A program made the position numbers and the translations under genes. Positions 1 to 10,439 of a DNA stretch of 64,000 nucleotides are shown piece by piece. Below the pieces are notes generated by a model that was not told where the DNA came from, did no database searches, and saw only the letters and a program-made list of their open reading frames with translations. Positions within the stretch are counted from its first letter, which is position 1, and each line of letters begins with the position of its first letter. Origin of the DNA: Amycolatopsis alkalitolerans (lineage in GTDB: Bacteria > Actinomycetota > Actinomycetes > Mycobacteriales > Pseudonocardiaceae); the NCBI RefSeq assembly GCF_006152065.1, contig NZ_VDFW01000003.1, forward strand, positions 299,929-363,928. Reading direction: 5' to 3'.

Positions 1-1
1 C

Positions 2-94
2 GCCCTGCTCGCCCGGATCGCGATCGCGCTGCCCGAGATCGCCGACGGTTACCAGAAGACCGACAAGGACGTCATGAACATGTTCGGCGGCTGA
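2..94 (+). CDS. C-terminal fragment of a WXG100/ESX-like protein (partial)
   Basis: Only the last 30 codons are in the window; the frame runs from base 2 to a TGA at 92-94. The end (an IALPEIADGY segment, then a short polar tail ending NMFGG) looks like the C-terminal helix and Gly tail of small WXG100 proteins. In Mycobacterium the ESX-4 genes esxU and esxT lie just upstream of rplM, which fits the position here. The family call rests on context and a short helix, so it is tentative. Confidence 0.5.
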   Translation, partial: ALLARIAIALPEIADGYQKTDKDVMNMFGG

Positions 95-111
95 GCGAAG
101 CTCAATCGTCC

Positions 112-146
112 AAAAGGGTTCCGGCACGCGCCGGAACCCTTTTTTC
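112..146. terminator. Intrinsic terminator between facing genes
   Basis: A 12-base inverted repeat (arms about 113-124 and 131-142, centred on GGGTTCCGG/CCGGAACCC with a 6-nt loop) is followed by a T run on the plus strand and preceded by four A on the other side. It can therefore work in both directions. It lies between the rightward ESX-like gene and the leftward DUF4333 gene. Confidence 0.85.
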
Positions 147-171
147 GTGGCAGGACAGGTCCGGACCATTC

Positions 172-825
172 CTACCTCGGGGCGCCGACCTCGTACTGGG
201 CCTGCTCGTTGAGCACCCGCACGGTGACCTTTTTCGGTTGTCCCGCAACGGTGACCGTGCAGTCGAAGGTGGTTCCGGTCTTGACGGGCTCGTGCGCGGG
301 GCAGCTCACGTTCTTGACGTCGCCCTCGCCGAAAGCCCCGTGGAGGATCTGCTCGACACCGTCCTCAACGGACTTCTGGTCCAGTACGTCTCCTCCGAAC
401 GCGCCGAGCAGCCAGGCGCCCACCCCGCCCCCGGCGAGCACGACGAGCGCCGCCGCCGCGATGAGCCAGGGTTTCTTGGCCCGTTTCGGTTTCGGGGGCG
501 CTTCGAACGCGCCGAACCCGCCGTAGCTCGCGCCCGGCGACCACGGGGCCTGGGGGTGACCATGCGGTGGCGTCGAGCCGGGGTAGCCGCCCTGCCACGG
601 CCCGGCTTGCGGTGGGCCAGCCTGTGGTGGCGCGGCCTGCGGTGGGCCCGCCTGGGGTGGCGCGGCGTGCGGTGGTCCGGCCTGGGCTGGCGGTGATCCG
701 GCCTGGGGTTGCCCGGCTGGCGGTGGCGGGGCCTGGGGCCGCCCCGCCTGCGGCGGATAGCCAGGCGGCTGTCCCGGCTGTTCCGGGTAACCCGGCCAGG
801 CGCGCGGGTCCTGTGGAGAGCTCAC
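172..825 (-). CDS. Proline-rich, membrane-anchored DUF4333 protein
   Basis: 217 aa from a GTG start. The first ~110 residues are a Pro/Gly/Gln/Ala-rich cytoplasmic region with repeated AGPPQ and AAPPQ units. A basic patch (KPKRAKK) and one transmembrane helix (about residues 118-142) follow. The C-terminal ~75 residues carry the DUF4333 pattern: a paired-Cys segment (VSCPAHEPV, then TTFDCTVTV) that probably forms a disulfide outside the membrane. The start lies four bases after the stop of the upstream lipoprotein gene, so the two are co-transcribed. Function unknown; this layout is common in actinobacterial envelope proteins. Confidence 0.75.
   Translation of the reverse strand: MSSPQDPRAWPGYPEQPGQPPGYPPQAGRPQAPPPPAGQPQAGSPPAQAGPPHAAPPQAGPPQAAPPQAGPPQAGPWQGGYPGSTPPHGHPQAPWSPGASYGGFGAFEAPPKPKRAKKPWLIAAAALVVLAGGGVGAWLLGAFGGDVLDQKSVEDGVEQILHGAFGEGDVKNVSCPAHEPVKTGTTFDCTVTVAGQPKKVTVRVLNEQAQYEVGAPR
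600..765. repeat. Degenerate tandem repeat encoding the Pro-rich N-terminus
   Basis: Imperfect repeats of about 15-30 bases, rich in GGTGG and GCCTG on the plus strand, encode the alternating AGPPQ/AAPPQ peptide units of the leftward DUF4333 protein. The tract can vary in copy number by slippage. It is part of the gene. Confidence 0.6.
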
Positions 826-829
826 GTCG

Positions 830-1714
830 TCACCGGCCCTGGATCTCGCGCATGCGCGCGTAGAAGTCGCTCACGGCGGCGCTGTCCGGGAGCACCGTCA
901 CGTCCGCCGGGTCGGGCACCTTCGGCAGGTCGTTCTCGGTGGGCGTCCCGTCCAGACGGTAGTGCTCGTTCAACTCCACCTCGTGCCCGCTGCCCCTGAC
1001 CAGCCCGCTCAGCCGGATCTCCGTCAGCCTGCCCTTCGCGTCGAGCACGAGCCGCGCCGCCAGGGTCTGCGCCTTCATCGCCGGGGTGATCTTGTCGAGG
1101 ATCGACTGCGGGAACACCACCACCCGGTTGTCGAGGAACGAGCCGAGCGTCACGTCCGTGGTGAGTTCCAGGCTCCCGTCCGGTGCGCTGCGCGCGGTCT
1201 TCGCGCGGCCGTGGTCCACCGCGTCCGACACCGTACTGAGCATCTTGCACAGCCCCTGCGACCCGGCCCAGAAGCACTCGTTCAGGTCACCCCCGGTATA
1301 GGGCATCGACACCCAGTGTGTCGGCGCGAGGCTTGCGTACACCGGGCCGAGAAGCATGTACTCGACCGGGCTGTTGGCCGGGTGGAACGTGTCGAGGAAC
1401 TCGTTGGAGTCGAGGTTCGAATGGTTCCTCGACAGCCGCGACGGGGGCCGCCCGAGTTGCACCGCCGAGACCGTGCTGTTGATCTTCTGCTGGTCGAAGC
1501 GGGCGAACGTGTCCTGGACGCTCTTCTTCGCGTCGGTCCCGCTGAACTGGTTACCCAGCTTGTCCAAGGTCGCGGAGAACTTGGCGCTCACGTACTTCGC
1601 GGCCTCCGCGCCGTTGGGGACCGGGCTGCCCGCCTTGGCGCTGCCGCACCCGGTGACGAGCAACGTGAGACACGCGAACAGGGCGGTGAGCTGGCTCGCG
1701 GTGCGCACGGTCAC
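830..1714 (-). CDS. Putative secreted lipoprotein, unknown function
   Basis: About 294 aa from the GTG at 1714 (another GTG at 1708 is possible; the open frame continues to 1786 without a better start). The N-terminus is a typical lipoprotein signal: a short basic start, a hydrophobic stretch and the lipobox VTGC, so the mature protein would begin at the Cys. The rest is soluble and polar, with no domain I can name. The broad fold suggests LppX/LprG-like or DUF-type exported lipoproteins, but I see no motif to prove it. It is upstream partner of the DUF4333 gene and divergent from rplM. Confidence 0.6.
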   Translation of the reverse strand: MTVRTASQLTALFACLTLLVTGCGSAKAGSPVPNGAEAAKYVSAKFSATLDKLGNQFSGTDAKKSVQDTFARFDQQKINSTVSAVQLGRPPSRLSRNHSNLDSNEFLDTFHPANSPVEYMLLGPVYASLAPTHWVSMPYTGGDLNECFWAGSQGLCKMLSTVSDAVDHGRAKTARSAPDGSLELTTDVTLGSFLDNRVVVFPQSILDKITPAMKAQTLAARLVLDAKGRLTEIRLSGLVRGSGHEVELNEHYRLDGTPTENDLPKVPDPADVTVLPDSAAVSDFYARMREIQGR

Positions 1715-1863
1715 GGCGTCACAGTAATATGGAACCCGCACCACACCCCCGCTTTCCGCTCGATCGGAGTGAGGGGGTATCTTCATATGTCGTTGTGCGC
1801 TGCGGCGCGAACCGCGCTAGGCCCGCACCGACCCCACACGCAAGTTGACGACGAGGTAGACCC

Positions 1864-2316
1864 TTGCCCACGTACAGCCCGAAGCCTGGCGACATCACCC
1901 GTGCCTGGCACGTGATCGACGCCGAGAATGTCGTGCTCGGCCGCCTCGCGACCGAGGTCGCCACGCTGCTGCGCGGCAAGCACAAGCCGACGTTCGCTCC
2001 TCACGTCGACACCGGTGACTTCGTCATCATCGTGAACGCCGAGAAGGTCGCGCTCACCGGTAACAAACGCGAGCAGAAGTTCGCCTACCGGCACAGCGGC
2101 TACCCCGGTGGTCTGCGCAAGCGCTCGTTCGGCGAGCTGCTGGAGACCCGTCCCGAGCGGCTGCTCGAGAAGGTCGTGAAGGGCATGCTGCCGAAGAACA
2201 AGCTCGGCCGCGCCCAGGCGAAGAAGCTCAAGGTGTATGCCGGCCCGCAGCACCCGCACGCGGCCCAGCAGCCGCAGCCGTACGAGATCACCAAGATCGC
2301 GCAGGTCGCCCAGTGA
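1864..2316 (+). CDS. rplM: 50S ribosomal protein L13
   Basis: 150 aa starting at a TTG at 1864 (MPTYSPKPG); a purine-rich GACGAGG lies about 9 bases upstream. The protein shows L13 hallmarks along its length: [16 protein letters not shown] near the N-terminus, GKHKPTF, and the YRHSGYPGG loop near the middle. L13 is an early-assembling 23S rRNA-binding protein of the large subunit. Its stop overlaps the rpsI GTG by four bases (GTGA), so the pair is translationally coupled. The order rplM-rpsI-glmM is the standard actinobacterial arrangement. Confidence 0.97.
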   Translation: MPTYSPKPGDITRAWHVIDAENVVLGRLATEVATLLRGKHKPTFAPHVDTGDFVIIVNAEKVALTGNKREQKFAYRHSGYPGGLRKRSFGELLETRPERLLEKVVKGMLPKNKLGRAQAKKLKVYAGPQHPHAAQQPQPYEITKIAQVAQ

Positions 2317-2858
2317 GTGAGGAACAGTTGACCAGCACCGAGAACGAGGCCGCGGACCTCGCCGAGGCCACCGAGACCCCTGCCGCTGAGGCCGCCACCG
2401 AGGCCCCGGAGGCCACCGACGGCGTGGTCACCAGCGAGACCCCGGCCGCGCCGCGCCCGTCGCGTGCCGCCGGTGGCTCCGCGCAGACCGTCGGCCGCCG
2501 CAAGGAGGCCGTCGTCCGCGTGCGGCTCGTCCCGGGCACCGGCGCGTTCAAGCTCAACGGCCGCAGCCTCGAGGAGTACTTCCCGAACAAGGTCCACCAG
2601 CAGCTCATCCGTGAGCCGCTGATCACCGTCGAGAAGCCCGAGTCGTTCGACATCTTCGGCAACCTCAGGGGCGGCGGCATCTCCGGCCAGGCCGGTGCGC
2701 TGCGCCTGGCGATCGCCCGCGCGCTGGTCGAGGTCGACGCCGACGACCGCCCCGCGCTGAAGAAGGCCGGCTTCCTGACGCGGGACGCCCGGTCCACCGA
2801 GCGCAAGAAGTACGGTCTCAAGAAGGCCCGCAAGGCCCCGCAGTACAGCAAGCGGTAA
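2313..2858 (+). CDS. rpsI: 30S ribosomal protein S9
   Basis: 181 aa from a GTG. The first ~55 residues are an acidic, Ala/Glu/Thr-rich extension typical of actinobacterial S9. The conserved S9 body starts around [17 protein letters not shown] and ends in the expected basic tail RKAPQYSKR, whose last residues reach the ribosomal P-site tRNA. It overlaps rplM by four bases. Downstream hairpins before glmM suggest that transcription is at least partly interrupted there. Confidence 0.97.
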   Translation: MSEEQLTSTENEAADLAEATETPAAEAATEAPEATDGVVTSETPAAPRPSRAAGGSAQTVGRRKEAVVRVRLVPGTGAFKLNGRSLEEYFPNKVHQQLIREPLITVEKPESFDIFGNLRGGGISGQAGALRLAIARALVEVDADDRPALKKAGFLTRDARSTERKKYGLKKARKAPQYSKR

Positions 2859-2877
2859 GAGGGGGTCGAACCCCCCG

Positions 2878-2936
2878 CCAGGGGCGAGCCCCTGGACCCT
2901 CGGCGGCGTACGTTGGTTGTCACCCGTACGCCGCCG
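2878..2936. terminator. Two hairpins between rpsI and glmM
   Basis: The first inverted repeat has arms CCAGGGG (2878-2884) and CCCCTGG (2889-2895). The second is a perfect 12-base repeat, CGGCGGCGTACG at 2901-2912 and its complement at 2925-2936, with a 12-nt loop. There is no T run, so this may be a partial terminator or an mRNA-stabilising structure separating the ribosomal-protein genes from glmM. Confidence 0.55.
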
Positions 2937-2993
2937 CTCGCGTTTGCGGGACTGTTGGTTTCGGCCCTGTGGTTTTTGAGGAGACTCGCTCAG

Positions 2994-4328
2994 ATGGCTC
3001 GCCTGTTCGGCACCGACGGGGTTCGTGGTCTCGCGAACGGTGACCTGACCCCCGAGCTCGCACTTGCCGTCGCGGCCAGCGCCGCGCGGGTACTCGCCGC
3101 TCATGACCGCTCGCACCGGCCCGTCGCCGTCGTCGGCCGGGATCCGAGGGCCAGCGGTGAGATGCTCGAAGCCGCCGTGGTGGCAGGGCTCGCCTCCGCC
3201 GGCGCCGACGTGCGCCGCGTCGGCGTGCTGCCGACGCCCGCGGTCGCGCACCTGGTCGGCGCGCTGGACGCGGATCTCGGTGTGATGATCTCCGCGTCGC
3301 ACAACCCGATGCCCGACAACGGGATCAAGCTCTTCGCGGCGGGCGGGCACAAGCTTCCCGACGGGATCGAGGACGAGATCGAAGCCGGCCTGCGCAGTGA
3401 CGCGGGTCGCCCGACCGGCGCCGAGATCGGCCGGGTTTCCGACGTCACGGATGCCCTCGAGCGCTACACCCAGCATCTGCTGGCGTCCATCTCGCACCCG
3501 CTGACCGGGCTGCGAGTGGTGGTCGACTGCGCGAACGGCGCCGCCTCGTTCGCCGCGCCGGAGGTGTACCGGAAGGCGGGCGCGGACGTCGTCGCGATCC
3601 ACGCCGAGCCCGACGGCATCAACATCAACGAGGACTGCGGCTCGACGCACGTCGACCAGTTGCGGGACGCGGTCCGCGAGCACCGCGCGGATCTGGGCAT
3701 CGCCCACGACGGGGACGCCGATCGTTGCCTCGCCGTGGACGCGTCGGGCGAACTCGTCGACGGCGACCAGATCATGGCGGTGCTGGCCCTCGCGATGGCC
3801 GAAGCCGGCGAGTTGACGCACGACACGCTCGTCGCGACCGTGATGAGCAACCTGGGCCTGCACCTGGCCATGCGGGACAACGGCGTGCACCTGCGCACGA
3901 CCGCGGTCGGTGACCGCTATGTGCTGGAGGAGCTGCGGGCCGGCGGGTTCGCCCTCGGCGGCGAGCAGTCCGGGCACGTCGTGTTCCCCGGCTTCGCCAC
4001 GACGGGCGACGGCCTGTTGACCGCGCTGCGCCTGATGAGCCGGGTCGCCGAGACCGGCAAGCCGCTGGCCGAGCTGGCCGGGGTGATGCGCCGGCTGCCG
4101 CAGGTGCTGGTCAACGTGCGGGTCGCGGACAAGGCCGCGGTCGTAGGCTCGGACGTGGTCAAGGGTGCGGTGGCCGACGTCGAGGCCGAGCTGGGCGAGC
4201 AGGGCCGGGTGCTGCTGCGGCAGTCCGGCACCGAGCAGCTCGTGCGGGTCATGGTCGAGGCGCCTTCACACGAGATCGCCCAGGCTTCGGCCGAGCGGCT
4301 GGCCGGCGTCGTGTCCTCGGTCGCCTGA
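2994..4328 (+). CDS. glmM: Phosphoglucosamine mutase
   Basis: 444 aa from the ATG at 2994, preceded by GAGGAG 10 bases upstream; this start gives the family N-terminus [12 protein letters not shown]. It converts glucosamine-6-phosphate to glucosamine-1-phosphate on the way to UDP-GlcNAc and peptidoglycan. The active-site serine is S102 in [12 protein letters not shown], the Mg-binding loop is DGDADR (D239, D241, D243), and the phosphate-binding [12 protein letters not shown] is near the C-terminus. glmS, which supplies its substrate, is 6 kb downstream; in between lie accessory FAAL, ACP and ESX-like genes. Confidence 0.96.
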   Translation: MARLFGTDGVRGLANGDLTPELALAVAASAARVLAAHDRSHRPVAVVGRDPRASGEMLEAAVVAGLASAGADVRRVGVLPTPAVAHLVGALDADLGVMISASHNPMPDNGIKLFAAGGHKLPDGIEDEIEAGLRSDAGRPTGAEIGRVSDVTDALERYTQHLLASISHPLTGLRVVVDCANGAASFAAPEVYRKAGADVVAIHAEPDGININEDCGSTHVDQLRDAVREHRADLGIAHDGDADRCLAVDASGELVDGDQIMAVLALAMAEAGELTHDTLVATVMSNLGLHLAMRDNGVHLRTTAVGDRYVLEELRAGGFALGGEQSGHVVFPGFATTGDGLLTALRLMSRVAETGKPLAELAGVMRRLPQVLVNVRVADKAAVVGSDVVKGAVADVEAELGEQGRVLLRQSGTEQLVRVMVEAPSHEIAQASAERLAGVVSSVA

Positions 4329-4333
4329 CCCCG

Positions 4334-6004
<1,671 letters not shown>

Positions 6005-6013
6005 ATTCATTGC

Positions 6014-6277
6014 ATGGTTGAGCCCTCCGTCGCGGAAATCCGGAAAATCGTGTGCGACACCTTCCTGCTCGATCCCGCATCGGTGGAACCGGACACCCCG
6101 CTGGAGGAGCTGGGTATCGACTCGAAAGGCCGGATCCGGCTGCTTGCCACGCTCGAGGTCTTCTACGAAGTGACCATCGATCTCGACGAGCGCGACCGGC
6201 TCACCGATATCGCGGCCGTGGCGCGGGTGCTCGCCGAAGCCAGGGACAACAAACCAGGTGAAACGGCTGCGTCCTGA
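6014..6277 (+). CDS. Acyl carrier protein paired with the FAAL
   Basis: 87 aa with the four-helix carrier-protein pattern: the phosphopantetheine site is in LGIDSKGRIRLL, where S37 would carry the prosthetic group. The residue after the Ser is Lys where Leu or Met is usual, an unusual variant. The ATG follows the FAAL stop by 9 bases, and no clear Shine-Dalgarno is present because the 56-bp repeat occupies that spot. The likely role is to accept an acyl group from the FAAL; no downstream synthase or transferase is nearby, so the fate of the acyl chain is unknown. Confidence 0.85.
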   Translation: MVEPSVAEIRKIVCDTFLLDPASVEPDTPLEELGIDSKGRIRLLATLEVFYEVTIDLDERDRLTDIAAVARVLAEARDNKPGETAAS

Positions 6278-6374
6278 ATGCCGCATTGAGTACATTCATT
6301 GCATATGTAACGGCACCGAGCGCAGCCGGAGAGCGTCGTAGGTTCGTGACCGGGCCTGGTGAGGGGGAGTCGAG

Positions 6375-6686
6375 ATGAGCGGTGGCTATACCGCGAGCGC
6401 CGATGCGATGTCCACGGCGTCGAAGCGGATCACGCAGCTGGCGGAGGACTTGCCGGACAAGAACACCGATCTCGCCAGCTCCCCGGTGAACCAGCAGGGC
6501 TTCGGCCAGGCGCACGGCGACCACGCGCAGAAGTACATCACCGGTGTGCAGACGCTGTGGCAGGCCGTGAGCGGGTACAGCGACACGCTCAAGGCGTACG
6601 GCACCAACATCGGCTCCGGCGGCAAGGCCTACGCCGAGAACGACCAGGCCCAGGGCAACGCGGTCAGCAAGGCGGGGAGTCAGTAA
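6375..6686 (+). CDS. EspC-like / WXG100-related small protein
   Basis: 103 aa, ATG preceded by GAGGGGGA. It is an all-helical protein of WXG100 size, with a turn region around LASSPVNQQGFG and a second helix containing LWQAVSGYSDTLKAYG. This is the pattern of ESX-1-associated EspC-like proteins (DUF2580). Its position between glmM and glmS and its overlap with a long Pro/Gly-rich gene match the M. tuberculosis pair Rv3440c-Rv3439c. I infer a type VII secretion substrate or partner. The stop overlaps the next ATG (TAATG). Confidence 0.7.
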   Translation: MSGGYTASADAMSTASKRITQLAEDLPDKNTDLASSPVNQQGFGQAHGDHAQKYITGVQTLWQAVSGYSDTLKAYGTNIGSGGKAYAENDQAQGNAVSKAGSQ

Positions 6687-9109
6687 TGGCGAAGACGTGG
6701 CCCGAGGTCAAGAAGCTGCTGGACGACCCGAGTGTCCCGCCGGAACAGAAGACGATACTGCTGTCCAGCTGGCAGCAGGAGAACAAGCCGCCGCTGTTCG
6801 AGGGCCTGCCCGCCACCTCGACGCAGGCCGAGCGCGACGAAGCGGCGAAGTACGCGGACGTTTACGGCTCGAACCCCATGATGGGTTTCCAGGGCACCGA
6901 CGCGGCCTACGTCGCCGCGAAGCAGGCCGGGGACCAGGCGAGCTACAACGAGCGCGAAGAGAAGAAGGCCGTCGACGACGGCAAGACGCAACTCGACGGC
7001 AAGCAGGCGCCTGCCCCGGGTGGCACGGGCACCAAGACCTCCGACGAGCTGTTCGACGCCGCCGAGCCCGCGCTGAAACTGTTCCAGACCTTCGGTTCGC
7101 TGCTGGCGAAGATCCCGGACGACTGCCGTGGCAACACCCGGCCGCTGGACTACAACAACGACATCAAGAAGCGCTTCGACGAGCAGCGCGGGATCAGCTT
7201 CGCGAACTTCCTCGACGACGCGGACCATTTCAAGACCGGGTCGACCACAGTGGACGGCACGGTCAAGGACACCGGATCGGCGCTCAGCACGCTGTTCCAC
7301 ACCTGGACCGGTTCGGGGGCGAACGCCGCTTCGGACCACTACAACGACCAGATCCTGCCCAAGGCCAACAAACTGGGCCAGACCCTCGAGGACGCGAACA
7401 CGGCGACCACCACGGCGGTCAGCACGCTTTTCCGGCTGTGCAAGGGAAAGGCCGATGCGGTCGTCAACATGTACACCGACCAGGTGGGCCAGGCCGACTA
7501 CAACATGGCCCAGAAGGTCGTCGGTGTCGCGAACGGGGAGCACGCCGGCAAGGACGATCTCCGCGCGATCGCCGGCTGGATGGACATGAACTTCGGCACC
7601 AACCTGACCGACGCGCTCGACGACGACGGGTGCTGCGACGACGACGACATCAAGAAGCAGGGCCAGGACCTGGCCAAGCAGTGGATCCAGAACCACTTCA
7701 ACCCGGACATGTGGGACCGGTTGTACAAGGGGTTCGACAAGACCTGCACGGACACGAAGGATCTGGTGAACCAGGCCTACGACGCGCTCGACGGCGTCAT
7801 GGGCAAGATCAAGAACGAGTTCGAGGGCGCGGCGGAGCCCCCCGGCCAGACGCAGCCGAGCCAGACCCAGCCGAGCCAGACTCAGCCGAGCCAGACCAGT
7901 ACTGGTACGGGCGGCGGGGGCGGCGGCGCCTCCACCCCGTCGGCCACCACACCTTCGGCGACGACACCGTCCACTGAGGACCCGAGCGCCATCGCCGACG
8001 CGGCCAAGAAGGAAGCGTCCGAGGGGATCAACCCGTACACCGGCAAGCCGATGGAGACCGATCCGCAGACCGGTCAGCCGTACCCGATCGATCCGAAGAC
8101 GGGCGAGCCGATCAAGGACGCCGGCGGCGAGCCGGAGACCATGAAGGTCCAGCAGGGCGACAAGACGATCGAGATGTCCGAGCCGGACAAGGACGGCAAG
8201 ATGGACGTCAAGGTCGGCGACGGGAGCGGGCAGCCCAAGGACTACAAGCTCGACTGGGGCGACGGCAAGGACACGTCCGGCGCGCAGAGTGCTCCTGCCG
8301 CGGGCCAGCCCGGGCCGGACGGCACGTACAAGCCCGGGCCGGACGGGAAGATCCACATCGAGGACGGCAACGTCAAGATCACCGCGGAACGTCCACAGGG
8401 GCCGGACGGGCCGACGGTCGTCACCGTCGACGACGGTAGCGGTCACCCGGCCACGTACACCCTCGGTGAGGACAAGAACGGCGCGCCCGACGCCCAGAGC
8501 ATGGTGGGCAAGGACGACGGCTCGGCGCCGCGGCCCGGCGATGCCGCGACCGCTTCCAGCGGAGTGCCCGGCAGTGCCCCCGCTCCGCCGGTCGAGTCGG
8601 CCGCTGCTGTCGGTGGCGACGGCGCGACGGCGCCCGACACGTCGAGCACGCCCGCGGATGTGGGCGGAACCACCCCGGACGGCGCCGGTGCGACGGCGCC
8701 GGCGACGAGCGCGGACGGCCTGAGTGCGGTCGGTGCCGGCGTGGGCGGTGCCGAGGGTTCGGTCAGTGGCTCCCTCGGCGACGCGGCCTCCCTCGGCGAA
8801 GGTACGCACACGGGCGCGACGCTGCATCAGCCCACGGGCGCCGCGCTCGGTGCGCCGCCGCCCGGGATGCAGCCGGTCGGCACACCCGACGCGGCGGCCT
8901 CGCAGCAGCAGACCCCGCCCGGCGGTGGGATGGGCGGGATGGGCGGCATGATGGGCGGTATGGGCGCGGCCGGTGGCGGCGGCGAGGACCAGGAGCGCAG
9001 TTCGCGTTCGTACCGCATCGACGGCGGCATCTTCAACTCGGGCGGGAACGGCGGCCGGATCAGTGGCTCGCTCGACGAAGAGGGCGACCGGTCCGTCACG
9101 CAGCGGTAG
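6686..9109 (+). CDS. Large ESX-associated-like protein with Pro/Gly-rich C-terminus
   Basis: 807 aa, ATG overlapping the previous stop by one base, with GGCGGGGA upstream. Residues 1-380 are largely helical and polar, with an odd acidic-Cys patch (DDDGCCDDDD) near 315. Next come a Gln/Pro/Ser tandem repeat (about 388-403), a Gly run, and a low-complexity Asp/Gly/Pro region whose units resemble short beta repeats. The C-terminus has the Met/Gly-rich stretch MGGMGGMMGGMG followed by a GGEDQERSSR segment, which is common in actinobacterial PPE/EspB-type secreted proteins. No signal peptide or transmembrane helix is visible. Probable type VII substrate; the biochemical role is unknown. Confidence 0.6.
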   Translation: MAKTWPEVKKLLDDPSVPPEQKTILLSSWQQENKPPLFEGLPATSTQAERDEAAKYADVYGSNPMMGFQGTDAAYVAAKQAGDQASYNEREEKKAVDDGKTQLDGKQAPAPGGTGTKTSDELFDAAEPALKLFQTFGSLLAKIPDDCRGNTRPLDYNNDIKKRFDEQRGISFANFLDDADHFKTGSTTVDGTVKDTGSALSTLFHTWTGSGANAASDHYNDQILPKANKLGQTLEDANTATTTAVSTLFRLCKGKADAVVNMYTDQVGQADYNMAQKVVGVANGEHAGKDDLRAIAGWMDMNFGTNLTDALDDDGCCDDDDIKKQGQDLAKQWIQNHFNPDMWDRLYKGFDKTCTDTKDLVNQAYDALDGVMGKIKNEFEGAAEPPGQTQPSQTQPSQTQPSQTSTGTGGGGGGASTPSATTPSATTPSTEDPSAIADAAKKEASEGINPYTGKPMETDPQTGQPYPIDPKTGEPIKDAGGEPETMKVQQGDKTIEMSEPDKDGKMDVKVGDGSGQPKDYKLDWGDGKDTSGAQSAPAAGQPGPDGTYKPGPDGKIHIEDGNVKITAERPQGPDGPTVVTVDDGSGHPATYTLGEDKNGAPDAQSMVGKDDGSAPRPGDAATASSGVPGSAPAPPVESAAAVGGDGATAPDTSSTPADVGGTTPDGAGATAPATSADGLSAVGAGVGGAEGSVSGSLGDAASLGEGTHTGATLHQPTGAALGAPPPGMQPVGTPDAAASQQQTPPGGGMGGMGGMMGGMGAAGGGGEDQERSSRSYRIDGGIFNSGGNGGRISGSLDEEGDRSVTQR
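7847..7897. repeat. 15-bp tandem repeat (3.3 units)
   Basis: Three consecutive units of CAGACNCAGCCGAGC (7847-7861, 7862-7876, 7877-7891) plus a partial fourth encode the QTQPS repeats of the large ESX-associated-like protein. Units differ only at the sixth base, so this is a likely site of length variation between strains. Confidence 0.9.
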
Positions 9110-9118
9110 GAGGGGCAC

Positions 9119-9547
9119 ATGGTCTCGGACGAGATGCAGCGGTTGCAGGCGAAGATGGACGGGCTGGTGCGCGAGCAGGCGGACCGGCGGGAGATGCTCG
9201 AGCGGCAGGGCGAGGAGATCAAGGCCAAATCGCGCGAGTACATGACCAAGCAGGTCCAGGCCGCGGAACGGTACGTTCAGCACAGGCGCGAGCTCGGCCG
9301 CCGCGAGCGCGAGGCCGGGGGCTGGAGCACCGAGAAGACGCTGGCCGAGCGGAACACGGTGATGGCCTTCGGCCCGGAAGACGAGGAGCGCGAGGGCTAC
9401 CGCACGCCCGAGCCGTTGTCGTCACGCTCGACCGAGTCGATCCCCAGCCCCACCGCCGCCGAGCCTGCAGAGCGCCCGCGCGGCCGCCACTCTCGCAACG
9501 ATGCGTTCGACGACGACGATTTCTCGAACAACAGCTGGCTGGACTGA
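9119..9547 (+). CDS. Coiled-coil protein, third gene of the ESX-like set
   Basis: 142 aa, ATG preceded by a strong AGGAGG about 6 bases upstream. Residues 1-65 form a charged heptad-like helix (MQRLQAKMDGLVREQADRRE onward), then a disordered, acidic and Ser/Pro-rich C-terminus ending in DDDDFSNNSWLD. There is no known catalytic motif. It sits directly behind the large secreted-like protein, so a YbaB-like or chaperone-like partner role is possible; this is inference only. It ends 6 bases from the convergent hydrolase gene. Confidence 0.65.
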   Translation: MVSDEMQRLQAKMDGLVREQADRREMLERQGEEIKAKSREYMTKQVQAAERYVQHRRELGRREREAGGWSTEKTLAERNTVMAFGPEDEEREGYRTPEPLSSRSTESIPSPTAAEPAERPRGRHSRNDAFDDDDFSNNSWLD

Positions 9548-9553
9548 AGAACC

Positions 9554-10366
9554 TCAGGCCGCCGCGGTCAGGCTCGGGTCGAACTCGATGGCGGCGTGCT
9601 TGACGTTCGCCTCCAGCAGCGGCCGGTATTTGCTCGTACCCGTCAGGTGCGTCAGGAAGAACGCCGTGAACAGGGCCCGGACGAGCCGTTGCGTGCGCCG
9701 CTGCGGTTTGCCCTGCAGGAGACGCTGGCTCCAGTGGGTGCCCTCGGTCACGGCCAGGTGTGTCGACTTGTCGAGAATCCGGAGCTGGACCGGGCCACCC
9801 CACGCCTTCGCGATCGCCTCGGCGTTGCCGGAGGCCGGGGTTACCAGGTCGCCCTCGACGGCCAGGTGCAGGCCCGGAATCGTGAGCTTCCGCGCGGCCG
9901 TGGTGGCTTGCGGCAGCGTCTGTGCCGCGGCGAACGTGGCGACCGCCTTGACCCTGGTGTCCGCCGCCGCGGCCAGCACGGCCGCGCCGCCACCGACCGA
10001 ATGCCCCGCCAGCCCCAGCTTCGCCGGGTCGACGCTGAGCCCGCCCGGGCCGAGGCGGACGCCGGTGATGAGGTCGAGCGTCGCGCGCAGATCGGCGGCG
10101 AACGTCCGGTGCGAGGGCAGCGGGCCGCGCTGCGTCGACGGCGCCGCCGCGACGATGCCCCAGCTCGCCAGGTGAGCCAGCAGTTCGCGGTACCGCCCAG
10201 GCGGCTGGAGCCAGCCGTGCCCGAACGCGATGCCCGGCAGGCCGAGGCCGCTGCGCGGGGTGAACACCACACCGGGCAGCCCGGCGAGCGCGAGGTTGCC
10301 GCGCACCACGTCGTGTGGTCCGGGGTGCGACAGCTCTTCGAGCAGGTCCTTCGGCTTGGCGCCCAT
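9554..10366 (-). CDS. Alpha/beta hydrolase, dienelactone hydrolase/lipase-like
   Basis: 270 aa. The nucleophile elbow GHSVGGGAAVLAAA (Ser around residue 120), an FGHGWLQPP segment near the oxyanion-hole region, and a late His segment (DKSTHLAVTEGTHW) fit an alpha/beta hydrolase of the chlorophyllase/dienelactone-hydrolase type. There is no signal peptide, so it is cytoplasmic. It is convergent with the ESX-like set and divergent from glmS. Substrate unknown. Confidence 0.75.
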   Translation of the reverse strand: MGAKPKDLLEELSHPGPHDVVRGNLALAGLPGVVFTPRSGLGLPGIAFGHGWLQPPGRYRELLAHLASWGIVAAAPSTQRGPLPSHRTFAADLRATLDLITGVRLGPGGLSVDPAKLGLAGHSVGGGAAVLAAAADTRVKAVATFAAAQTLPQATTAARKLTIPGLHLAVEGDLVTPASGNAEAIAKAWGGPVQLRILDKSTHLAVTEGTHWSQRLLQGKPQRRTQRLVRALFTAFFLTHLTGTSKYRPLLEANVKHAAIEFDPSLTAAA

Positions 10367-10439
10367 GGCCGGAGCTTAGCCGGGGAGGTGGGTACGAGCC
10401 GGGCGAGGGCATGCGCCGAGCGCCAGTACTCTCGGGCGG

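Noticed and set aside
2913..2993. An upstream start for glmM
   Set aside because: The frame is open to 2913 but overlaps the inverted repeat; the ATG at 2994 has a good ribosome-binding site and the conserved N-terminus.
10367..10439. A glmS ribozyme
   Set aside because: The leader is only 73 bases and shared with a divergent gene; glmS ribozymes are found mainly in Firmicutes and no core is visible.
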